A stretch of 64,000 nt of DNA from Antedon mediterranea (lineage: Eukaryota; Echinodermata; Crinoidea; Comatulida; Antedonidae): positions 10,166,501-10,230,500 of the forward strand of contig NC_092672.1 in NCBI RefSeq assembly GCF_964355755.1, given 5' to 3'. Numbering within the stretch: position 1 is the stretch's first letter; every line of letters starts with the position of its first letter. A model generated the notes under the pieces. That model was not told the DNA's origin. It saw nothing but the letters and a program-made list of their open reading frames with translations, and made no database searches. Shown here in pieces: positions 60,301-64,000 of the stretch. The position numbers and the translations under genes were made by a program.

Positions 60301-60911
60301 CTATCTATAATGACAGAAAATATGTTTCAATTTAGGCAAATTCCATTTTATTCATTTATATGACACCCATATTCATAACAAAACACATGATGATCTACAC
60401 AAACAAGTATTTGGGAGTGACTGGTTTTTTTTTTTCATGAGCAAAAAAAAAAAACAATTACACAAAATGTATACAGAGTTTTGCAATAAAAAATACATTT
60501 TCGCAGTGCAAGATCAATTGGCAAAATCAATTCAAAATATTTAGAAATTGTAACTGTAAATTGTGCCAGATTGCCGTATAATAACATCTTTAAAATACCA
60601 ACACTGAACTAATTTTTAATCTGATGCATAAAAACTACTTTGTACAAACATTGTAATAATGAGATACCATCGTATGTATTATTTTGCTTGATAACATTTT
60701 ATTTTTGTGGACTCTACAAATGCAAAGACTTCTAAATATATGTAGATACATCACTTTCATATAAAATCAAATTTATTTTCGATTTGCAACATTTTCTTTG
60801 GTTATTACATTATGTGAAATGTAACGCATTACATGCTTTATACCCTCGAGAAACGAAATGTTATACTTTAAATATTTACGGTATAAACAAAAATTGGTAC
60901 TCACCCGACAT
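33138..60911 (-). CDS. ATP13A3: P5B-type ATPase, ATP13A2/ATP13A3-like polyamine transporter (complete, 30 coding exons)
   Basis: Gene-level entry. The exons listed below join in phase throughout to 3507 bp, giving 1168 aa, the usual size of this family. P5B ATPases sit in late endosomes and lysosomes and move polyamines to the cytosol using ATP. Motifs seen: N-terminal membrane helix 37-55; TM1-2 in 181-216; actuator-domain TGES 288-291; TM4 PPALP 419-423, which marks P5B against PPELP in P5A; phosphorylated Asp462 in DKTGT; nucleotide-binding KGAPE 606-610; TGDN 702-705; hinge GDGANDC 844-850; TM5-TM10 in 897-1106; a 62-aa basic tail. No key residue is missing. An alternative first exon (52758-52793) gives 1156 aa. 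Assignment to ATP13A3 or ATP13A2 is open, since invertebrate members may predate that split; the N-terminal EDEV-LHGY region looks closer to ATP13A3. Confidence 0.95.
33831..33911 (-). CDS. ATP13A3: ATPase exon 29: TM10
   Basis: 27 codons, [20 protein letters not shown] and ILATVLE. The acceptor GATAGAG is poor in pyrimidines, so the exact 5' border is less certain. The frame and the TM10 content are convincing. Confidence 0.85.
34079..34179 (-). CDS. ATP13A3: ATPase exon 28: TM9
   Basis: [19 protein letters not shown] (TM9), then [15 protein letters not shown]. Acceptor TATGTTTCAG, donor CAG|GTAAGT, frame 0 at the end. Confidence 0.93.
34252..34303. repeat. Intronic hairpin in ATPase gene
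   Basis: Arms AAACCAGTCTTAACCTGTTC and TAGGTTGAGACTGGTTT pair over ~22 bp with few mismatches around a short loop. It lies in the intron between exons 27 and 28. It could be a MITE relic or a small RNA precursor. No expression evidence can be read from sequence. Confidence 0.6.
34501..34652 (-). CDS. ATP13A3: ATPase exon 27: TM8
   Basis: [50 protein letters not shown]. The Y-E-(S/N)T-x-(V/I)F and FQY-(L/I)I...SKG-PFR-P-YTN blocks are diagnostic for P5B. Acceptor TGTCTCAG. Confidence 0.96.
35154..35304 (-). CDS. ATP13A3: ATPase exon 26: TM7
   Basis: [19 protein letters not shown], then the TM7 stretch [20 protein letters not shown] and KAQPW at the junction. The acceptor is the AG of ATTAAAG. 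A second AG 7 bp later would lead to a stop, so it is excluded. Confidence 0.93.
35525..35544. repeat. (CAT)n microsatellite
   Basis: About six CAT triplets in the intron between ATPase exons 25 and 26. Confidence 0.85.
35625..35697 (-). CDS. ATP13A3: ATPase exon 25: TM6
   Basis: 24 codons plus one base. [20 protein letters not shown] and VALL. The family has a Q/W-(F/Y)-(L/M)-x-(I/W)D motif here, and the Asp in YWD lies in the membrane near the substrate path. Confidence 0.92.
36290..36386 (-). CDS. ATP13A3: ATPase exon 24: TM5
   Basis: [20 protein letters not shown], then [12 protein letters not shown]. The first part (REGRAAL-TSF) is the conserved entry to TM5. Acceptor TTTCAG, frame 0 at the end. 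Confidence 0.96.
37564..37716 (-). CDS. ATP13A3: ATPase exon 23: hinge GDGANDC
   Basis: 50 whole codons. [20 protein letters not shown] holds the Mg-binding hinge (Asp845, Asp849). It continues [17 protein letters not shown], an exceptionally conserved P5B sequence, then ISCVPTLI. Donor CAA|GTACGT. Confidence 0.98.
37952..38031 (-). CDS. ATP13A3: ATPase exon 22
   Basis: Encodes [20 protein letters not shown] after VALKGC. FARM-(S/A)P-(D/E)QK is a core P-domain block of P5 ATPases, next to the hinge. Ends with two bases of Asp. Confidence 0.96.
38188..38235. repeat. TTCAAGA short tandem repeat, LINE-tail-like
   Basis: Several ATTCAA(A)G units lead into AACTTTATTCTCATTC. Such TTCAA runs beside a TTTATT sequence resemble the 3' ends of non-LTR retrotransposons. 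A similar ATTCAATTTTCAATTC run lies at 57286-57320. The class is inferred, not proven. Confidence 0.35.
38373..38498 (-). CDS. ATP13A3: ATPase exon 21
   Basis: 42 codons. The variable [11 protein letters not shown] is followed by [20 protein letters not shown], matching the family pattern (A/V)-x-(D/T)GKSF-x-(V/A)-(I/L). Acceptor CGTCTAG, donor AGG|GTAAGA. Confidence 0.93.
38926..39122 (-). CDS. ATP13A3: ATPase exon 20: TGDN completion and P-domain
   Basis: Starts by completing Gly and [16 protein letters not shown], the conserved helix after TGDN. A proline- and lysine-rich insertion follows ([18 protein letters not shown]), then [15 protein letters not shown]. The insertion is a typical variable loop of the family. 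Confidence 0.95.
39424..39548 (-). CDS. ATP13A3: ATPase exon 19: P-domain return, MVTG
   Basis: Encodes [19 protein letters not shown] and [14 protein letters not shown] plus one base; the following exon completes TGDN. LKPET and the R-(T/V)-x-M-(V/I)TGDN block are diagnostic. Donor ACTG|GTAAGT. Confidence 0.96.
39838..39958 (-). CDS. ATP13A3: ATPase exon 18
   Basis: 39 whole codons. [20 protein letters not shown] and ALAWRPL match the family consensus P-x-(D/N)F-x-x-L-x-x-YT-x-x-G-(Y/F)RV(I/L)A. Enters after base 1, leaves after base 2. Confidence 0.95.
40112..40265 (-). CDS. ATP13A3: ATPase exon 17: nucleotide-binding domain with KGAPE
   Basis: Encodes [19 protein letters not shown], the conserved F-x-F-(S/A)-S-x-x-QRMSV block, and later [12 protein letters not shown]. 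Lys606 of KGAPE contacts ATP. It ends SDPNT plus one base. Confidence 0.96.
40546..40659 (-). CDS. ATP13A3: ATPase exon 16: variable N-domain loop
   Basis: 38 codons, acidic start [13 protein letters not shown], then [11 protein letters not shown] and TPWEKD. This loop is variable in the family, although the VRPP block occurs in ATP13A2 too. The acidic SEDDD could be a CK2 site. Frame 0 on both sides. Confidence 0.9.
41051..41192 (-). CDS. ATP13A3: ATPase exon 15: nucleotide-binding domain, first part
   Basis: 47 whole codons. [20 protein letters not shown] continues [20 protein letters not shown] and MFQAVQW. The block CHSL-x-x-(I/L)-G-x-L-x-GDP-(L/M)D is typical of P5 N domains, here with SHSL. 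It skips 2.1 kb of intron after exon 14. Confidence 0.95.
43276..43337 (-). CDS. ATP13A3: ATPase exon 14: TGTLTE after the phosphorylated Asp
   Basis: 20 codons plus two bases, [26 protein letters not shown] completes the P-type ATPase signature DKTGTLT. Donor AAT|GTAAGT. The split codon is completed to ATC (Ile) by exon 15. Confidence 0.95.
43455..43575. mobile_element. MITE, TTTGTCTACATTATCAAACT family (copy 1)
   Basis: Inverted ends GCTTTGTCTACATTATCAAACT and TTTGATAGTGTTGACAGAGC around ~120 bp without ORF, in the intron between exons 13 and 14. A longer relative lies at 61620-61785. Confidence 0.72.
43590..43778 (-). CDS. ATP13A3: ATPase exon 13: TM4 with PPALP and the phosphorylation site
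   Basis: 63 codons. [20 protein letters not shown] contains the P5B signature PPALP in TM4, which lines the substrate site. [20 protein letters not shown] follows, and the exon ends VVCFDK with Asp462, which is phosphorylated by ATP. The DK/TGT junction falls exactly at the intron. Confidence 0.97.
44032..44078 (-). CDS. ATP13A3: ATPase exon 12: TM3
   Basis: 47 bp, [16 protein letters not shown]. Completes TM3 and ends on a codon boundary. A micro-exon like this is found only by phase and homology. Confidence 0.9.
44393..44503 (-). CDS. ATP13A3: ATPase exon 11: A-domain end and start of TM3
   Basis: Encodes [17 protein letters not shown], conserved in P5B pumps, then [12 protein letters not shown] and the start of TM3 (ICVLACL). 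TM3 continues in exon 12. Confidence 0.95.
44619..44703. repeat. Dispersed repeat with GTCGCGTGCAAACGCGAC hairpin (copy 1)
   Basis: A perfect 7-bp-stem hairpin (GTCGCGT/ACGCGAC) is followed by TCTACAG..CTCACTATGTCGGT and, after a gap, CACGCGACTACAGCCATGTATA. The same order occurs at 53217-53330. It lies in the intron between exons 10 and 11. Confidence 0.75.
45115..45291 (-). CDS. ATP13A3: ATPase exon 10: actuator domain, TGES and following
   Basis: Completes TGES (Glu290 positions the water for dephosphorylation) and continues [22 protein letters not shown] and [11 protein letters not shown] follow. The last G is completed by the next exon to give the family block RTGFST-KG. Enters and leaves after base 1. 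Confidence 0.95.
45689..45887 (-). CDS. ATP13A3: ATPase exon 9: actuator domain, first part
   Basis: 66 codons plus one base. QSKDLREMV starts the A domain. VPGDVIELP and the segment [20 protein letters not shown] carry the conserved beta-strand core and the T-G of the TGES dephosphorylation motif, which is split over the intron. Acceptor AACACAG, donor CAG|GTACGT. Confidence 0.95.
46505..46642 (-). CDS. ATP13A3: ATPase exon 8: TM1 and TM2
   Basis: 46 codons, [20 protein letters not shown] followed by a second hydrophobic segment [19 protein letters not shown] and RK. NPFYVFQ-FSVCLW is a strongly conserved TM1 signature of the family. Frame 0 on both sides. Confidence 0.95.
47094..47163 (-). 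CDS. ATP13A3: ATPase exon 7
   Basis: Encodes [23 protein letters not shown]. The pattern (L)YG-N-I-V-x-P-I leads to TM1 in all P5 ATPases. It ends on a codon boundary with the donor GAG|GTAGGA. Confidence 0.92.
47345..47607. mobile_element. MITE, TTAAAGATGTATTGTCCCC family (copy 4, diverged)
   Basis: The right end TTTTTGAGGGACAATGCATATTTAA and blocks such as CACAATAGTTATTCACGTACT match the body of 12882-13211. The left border is approximate. It lies in the intron between ATPase exons 6 and 7. The minus-strand ORF across it is a by-product. Confidence 0.55.
47868..47945 (-). CDS. ATP13A3: ATPase exon 6
   Basis: 78 bp. Encodes [19 protein letters not shown] and NEQKMR; the GLD start and the GFS-x-(N/E) block are conserved upstream of TM1. 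Enters and leaves after base 2 of a codon. The intron before it holds the TTAA-flanked element at 48456-49593. Confidence 0.88.
48456..49593. mobile_element. TTAA-flanked non-autonomous DNA transposon (piggyBac-like target site)
   Basis: The inverted ends AATGGACCTGAAATGGA (48460ff) and TCCATTTCAGGTCCATT (ending 49589) are each directly flanked by TTAA. A TTAA duplication is the target-site signature of piggyBac transposons. The 1.13-kb body is clearly richer in G+C and CpG than the surrounding intron, which suggests a different origin. It holds no long ORF, so it would depend on a transposase made elsewhere. It lies in the intron between ATPase exons 5 and 6. Known piggyBac ends usually start with CCC, and these do not. 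The superfamily is therefore inferred from the TTAA alone. Confidence 0.75.
49876..49956 (-). CDS. ATP13A3: ATPase exon 5
   Basis: Encodes [18 protein letters not shown]... up to [11 protein letters not shown] is a typical P5B block before the first TM pair. Two acceptor AGs lie 8 bp apart (CGCAG and TACCAG). Only the second keeps frame with exon 4, so I start the exon at 49956. Use of the first would shift the frame and reach a stop. Confidence 0.83.
50578..50678. mobile_element. MITE, GACGAGCGGTAACGG family (copy 2, short)
   Basis: Ends AGGCCAATTTACACAGACGA and TCTGTGTAATCTGCCCTTTA, with GTGGTAACGA and TTTACCGTC inside, resemble 20678-20833. It lies in the intron between ATPase exons 4 and 5. 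Confidence 0.6.
50877..50935 (-). CDS. ATP13A3: ATPase exon 4
   Basis: 59 bp encoding [19 protein letters not shown] and two bases of the next codon. Donor AAT|GTAAGT is a strong match. This part of the N-terminal domain is poorly conserved between family members. Confidence 0.85.
51795..51962 (-). CDS. ATP13A3: ATPase exon 3: cytosolic N-terminus and first membrane-embedded helix
   Basis: 168 bp, 56 codons. [11 protein letters not shown] leads into a hydrophobic stretch ([19 protein letters not shown]) and the conserved KPEWKVKA. In P5B pumps this helix is membrane-embedded and faces lipid signals in the N-terminal domain. Frame 0 on both sides. Confidence 0.93.
52027..52415. repeat. ~28-bp minisatellite with core GCAAGAGTTGCCAGACC
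   Basis: About 13 imperfect units of GCAAGAGTTGCCAGACCTTG + TCATGGGA type. It lies in the intron between the alternative first exon and exon 3, about 65 bp upstream of the exon 3 acceptor. The ORFs crossing it are artefacts of the repeat. Confidence 0.88.
52758..52793 (-). CDS. ATP13A3: ATPase alternative first exon (proximal promoter)
   Basis: ATG followed by eleven codons, [12 protein letters not shown], then the donor AAG|GTAGGG. It ends on a codon boundary, as exon 2 does, so both can join exon 3. There is no AG acceptor close upstream of the ATG, which argues for a true first exon and against an internal one. A TATA-like box and a CLEAR site lie upstream. The isoform would replace 24 residues by 12 acidic-polar residues. 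Confidence 0.68.
52917..52925 (-). promoter_or_regulatory. TATA-like box of the proximal ATPase promoter
   Basis: CTTTATAATAG on the minus strand, about 125 bp upstream of the alternative ATG. The spacing would allow a ~95-bp 5' UTR. AT-rich DNA contains many such matches, so this is tentative. Confidence 0.3.
53009..53018. promoter_or_regulatory. CLEAR element (TFEB/MITF-type E-box)
   Basis: GTCACGTGAC, a perfect 10-bp palindrome identical to the CLEAR consensus bound by TFEB, TFE3 and MITF, which switch on lysosomal and autophagy genes. It lies 216 bp upstream of the alternative first ATG of a lysosomal-type pump, a typical position. The binding itself is inferred. Confidence 0.55.
53217..53330. 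repeat. Dispersed repeat with GTCGCGTGCAAACGCGAC hairpin (copy 2)
   Basis: Same order of elements as 44619-44703, but with an expanded TCGGT run (TCGGTCGGTTGGTCGGTCGG) in the middle. It lies upstream of the proximal ATPase promoter. Confidence 0.75.
55065..55129 (-). CDS. ATP13A3: ATPase exon 2
   Basis: With exon 1 it encodes [20 protein letters not shown] plus EDEV. The acidic EDE(V/M) before the next exon is shared with vertebrate ATP13A3 N-termini. Acceptor ATATTTAG, donor GTAAGT. It ends on a codon boundary, which allows exchange with the alternative first exon. Confidence 0.85.
55205..55345. mobile_element. Decayed palindromic MITE related to 56509-56712
   Basis: TTTGACCAATCACGA and TCGTGATTGGTCTAATTA are inverted. 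The outer ends (ACTATTTAA and TTAAATAGT) also pair. The inner ACGCAACGCAAGTAATTTGA resembles the element 1.2 kb to the right. It lies in ATPase intron 1. Confidence 0.6.
56509..56712. mobile_element. MITE with ~62-bp near-perfect terminal inverted repeats
   Basis: The left end (56509-56570) and right end (56651-56712) are reverse complements with about two mismatches, including CTTCATTAAGCTTGGTTCCC and CACTAGCGACGCAACGCAA. The centre has a CCAATGACAAGCC/CTTGTGATTGG pair. No ORF. The low divergence suggests a recent insertion. It lies in ATPase intron 1. Confidence 0.85.
57715..57851 (-). mobile_element. tRNA-derived SINE (copy 2)
   Basis: On the minus strand a tRNA-like head carries the A box TGGTCTAATGG and the B box GGTTCGAATCTC, with a stem-loop between. 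The tail ACAGATTTCTTCATCTTACCG matches the tail of the SINE at 8235-8362. The head is more diverged and holds an inserted GTAGGCCTA near the T-arm. It lies in ATPase intron 1. Confidence 0.65.
60905..60911 (-). CDS. ATP13A3: ATPase exon 1 (distal start codon)
   Basis: Only seven coding bases, ATGTCGG, followed by the donor GTGAGT. The single G left over joins GT of exon 2 to make Gly. The 5' UTR continues to the right. The intron after it is 5.8 kb, the longest in the gene. Confidence 0.8.
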
Positions 60912-61619
60912 GTTTGCTTGTTAAATTAACCAAATTTCTGAAAAATCTTCTTCACTAGCAAAAATGCGTTTCGATTGCGTTAGAGTGTTGACGCTAATAC
61001 CGCAAACAGTGACATCGACCTGGCCTATCACAAGAATAGAGAAATGTCGAAGTAAAATTAAGTAGCTGGGAAGTAGTTTGCATAGCAGACTAGAAGGAGA
61101 GCAGTGCGCTAGCGCTTGGCGTACTATCGTCTGATTGAAGTGATGAAAGCTGAATCAAAACTAGTAGGTTGGTCAATAATTTGGGATTCTCGATTATATT
61201 TAAGGGTAGTTTCTATTATACTAACCGAGATATATATGCAGTTATGGCAACAGGCAATATTTAACTACTTCTAACAAGAAATTTGAACTCTTTAACAACA
61301 TTAATGGACAATGTATAGAATTCAATAATTTCATAATCAAATGGTGGCTATAGCGACGGTAAACATGTCAGTGTCATTGTTGTTAAGAGACAATAATTAA
61401 GTGTTTTTATATATAATTTAATAAATTATTAAAAGCATTCAATATCAATTACATAATGATAATGTTTAGAAATAATGTACACTTAATAATTAAAGTAAAC
61501 AACTAACAATAATTATTATTATAAATTATGTTTATTTAAAGTTTAATTTCTTGTCCTAAAAGAGAACTTAAGAAGTCACAAATTATCCTCGAATTAACAA
61601 CATCAGGAATATTTCTTAA
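60912..61619 (-). promoter_or_regulatory. 5' UTR and distal promoter region of the ATPase gene
   Basis: Sequence upstream of the exon 1 ATG. A moderately CpG-containing stretch around 60960-61110 is a likely transcription start region, but no TATA box or CLEAR palindrome is visible. The exact start cannot be read from sequence. Confidence 0.35.
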
Positions 61620-61785
61620 GCTCTGTTTACACTATCAAACTAGATTGACAAAAAAGTGTAATGTGTCCAAATACTACTGATATTCCCGGAATATGGTATT
61701 GATATGACATCATCATGTGCATATATGGAAACATCATATATTTTTTTTCACATTAAGTTTGATAATGTAGACAGACCTCTAGGCT
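61620..61785. mobile_element. MITE, TTTGTCTACATTATCAAACT family (copy 2)
   Basis: Ends GCTCTGTTTACACTATCAAACT and AGTTTGATAATGTAGACAGA are inverted and match the ends of 43455-43575. The bodies differ in length. Confidence 0.72.
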
Positions 61786-64000
61786 AATCATTTTGTAAAA
61801 AGAACGCATTTGGAACTAAAGACTGCTAAAACCAGTCAAACCAGCCAGAAATATTGAAAAGTGTAAGATACACTAAGCATCGATAATTATTGAATACTAT
61901 GTATGATATGGTTTTCCTGCACCTGCCTTCGCCGTACTTCCATTACATAATTATAAGTGTTACATAATGATTTTATTTTTCTAATTAAGTTCTATATATT
62001 ATTTTTTTAGAAAATCAATAAAAGTGATACTAATCTATGCAAAGCACACATCTTTCAAACATTATACACTTTACTTTACATAACAGTATACATACAACAA
62101 TTACATCATTCAAAAGTATATTGGAATACGGTGCAAATAACCATGTATAAAGAAGATTAAAAGAGAACAACAAAAAGTGATAATAAAAAGTACCGAAATA
62201 TTGACATTTTGTTTTATTTTCAAGAAAGAGGACTAATAGTAGAGCAGCTGCTGAGTACTGCGCTTGCGCCAGTATCGTATTATGATGGTCTAGAGGATTT
62301 ATTTAAACATATTTAATCATTAATAACAAACACTATCAAATACATAGAATAAATAGAACATATATAAATATTTAAAAAGAATATTAAATAGAAAGTGGTA
62401 AAAGTATAGTAATAAGTAACAAGATTTACATATTTTATTAATTTCGTTGAAACTATTAAGCCTTGCGTTCGAAATCAAAGACGAGGGTCATAAAGCGCCA
62501 TAATATGCGGATTAACTGTGGATTGGGAGAGGAATATGATACGGGTTTAGAATTGCTAAAATTAACAAATAAAGCAGTACTGGAAAAGTGGAAATGACTG
62601 GTACAAATCAGAAACGAAAATTTTAGAAAAGCAGATGTTGTGAAGTCATTTCAAATGTGAGTTTGATGAAATTTGGGAGAATATCAATAGAACACGTCGT
62701 TTGTCTCATGAATTAACACCACGTGTTACTACCGGTTATTATCAAGAGACAAAAAAAGATGGATCGGAACATTCTCAGAGGTTTTTTTCATTTGCTGGAA
62801 TGAAGAATGGAAGAAAAGTTACAAAGAGGAGGACATTCTCAAAGATGAACTAAGATGGGTGATATCAATAGTGTAAGAAGCTAAGCCACGATGGTGAAGA
62901 GACAATCCGAAAGAAATGTAACACGGAATAAAAAAAATGACATTCCTCAGTTGGATATTATAGATCTTAGAAATGTGCAAGTAGGCCTAAACACTGTAAA
63001 TAAAATTACACGAAGAAAAGCATATAGCATACATTTAACCCATTTACTATGATAGCCATTGTTTTCCAATATTGTTGTCACTCTTGGTTTGTCACTTTTC
63101 GGGATACAAGGTTGAAGTAGAAAGCACACCTGCTCTAGATACCTACAAACCATCTCCGGAAATTTGGCGGAAATTCTGCGGAAATTCTTCAATAGTGATA
63201 GCAATTATAATGCGATATGTTTCTATTCATTCTAAGTGTGATTCGGTTTAAAAAGATCTTGTGAATACTAATACCAATTTTGTATTATTTCCGTGTTTAC
63301 CTTAGTAAATCAGATGGCATGGTGGCGGTAGGCTTTGGGCGATTACATGTTTACCGTATAAGCTAGAGCGCACAGGTGACTTTTCCACCGTAAGCGTCAA
63401 CATCGCTGAATATGTATTAGTGACTCAGATTCCGTCGGTTCTAAGATATTAATTTGAGTCACAATATTACAGTTTTTAAATGTAATTTTGAATAACTTTG
63501 TATAATTAAACTATCAATCTCGAATTGTAGTATTTAATAAATGTTGATTAATTCATCTCACTCTGAGTTTATAATTTGGAAACCCTATAATTGTTGACAT
63601 AAATAAAGTGCAACATTTCTAGACCAAGTTGTAATACATTTGTATCGATATTATTTTATACACATTTTTACAAAACAATAAGTGCATTGAGTTAGTTAGG
63701 TTAGGTGACTCAACTCAGAGGTGTCACGACAGAGCGGAATGGAGACAATACAATTTTAATTAAAACAATAAACGCACGTACATTAATAAACGCACTGTTT
63801 CTACAAAGAAATTTTGCAAGAACATCATCTGAAATTTGGAAAACAGCTGTCCTAAAAAACCCTGTATATATGCCTACCCTTTTTGTTCTGTGTGCAGTTG
63901 TTTAAATTTCAACAAATTACAAGTTTCTTGTGTAACGTCTGATAGTACCATATTGTATAATTATTTTGCTTTATCTTTGAAAAGTGTTTACTATTAAAAC
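61786..64000. other. Flanking DNA, no gene recognised
   Basis: No exon I can defend. A ~69-codon open segment without its own start (62641-62849, +) has a protein-like basic C-terminus (FAGMKNGRKVTKRRTFSKMN) but no splice or homology support. Other ORFs here look like random open frames. Confidence 0.4.

Noticed and set aside
62641-62849. 69-codon open segment with a basic C-terminus
   Set aside because: No start codon, no clear acceptor, stops close upstream, and a second frame through the same DNA looks equally coding-like.
1-64000. CRISPR arrays, operons, ribosome binding sites, integrated virus
   Set aside because: The exon-intron structure shows a eukaryotic nuclear genome. The only regularly spaced repeats are tandem satellites without spacers, and I saw no viral or reverse-transcriptase coding sequence.

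Overview
The window is AT-rich animal nuclear DNA: genes with short exons, long introns and GT-AG splice sites, tRNA-derived SINEs, many short palindromic DNA elements, and a very frequent 9-mer, TAGGCCTAC. The dense small MITEs, a foldback element and the style of the repeats suggest an invertebrate deuterostome, probably an echinoderm or other ambulacrarian. That assignment is inference. I found no prokaryotic, viral or CRISPR features.

Left part (1-28,000, + strand). One coding exon is certain: a fibronectin type III domain at 9731-10087. Two later exons, 17462-17649 and 21698-22161, both carry a transmembrane segment and a stop codon, and both can splice to the FN3 exon in the same phase. 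I read them as alternative last exons that give one receptor-like protein two different membrane anchors and cytoplasmic tails. A possible signal-peptide exon (770-825) and a linking exon (2568-2716) have compatible phases but weak support. The rest is repeats: a 1-kb foldback element (1328-2339), a 28-bp satellite (5330-6236), two tRNA-Glu-like SINEs in the whole window, and several MITE families.

Middle (28,543-29,676, + strand). An intronless 377-aa ORF encodes a basic, probably disordered protein with seven [R/K]-R-x-S phosphorylation motifs. I do not recognise it.

Right part (33,138-60,911, - strand). A complete P5B-type ATPase gene (ATP13A2/ATP13A3 family, endo-lysosomal polyamine transporter) was reconstructed as 30 coding exons. 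All splice phases agree, and the protein is 1168 aa with every catalytic motif intact (TGES, PPALP, DKTGT, KGAPE, TGDN, GDGANDC). A second first exon at 52758-52793 has its own ATG and joins exon 3 in phase. It predicts a 1156-aa isoform from an internal promoter. A perfect 10-bp CLEAR palindrome (the TFEB/MITF site) lies 216 bp upstream of that ATG. TFEB controls lysosomal genes, so this would fit a lysosomal-stress-responsive promoter.

The phosphosite protein and the ATPase are transcribed toward each other. From 61,000 to the right edge I see only the ATPase 5' flank, a MITE and unassigned sequence.
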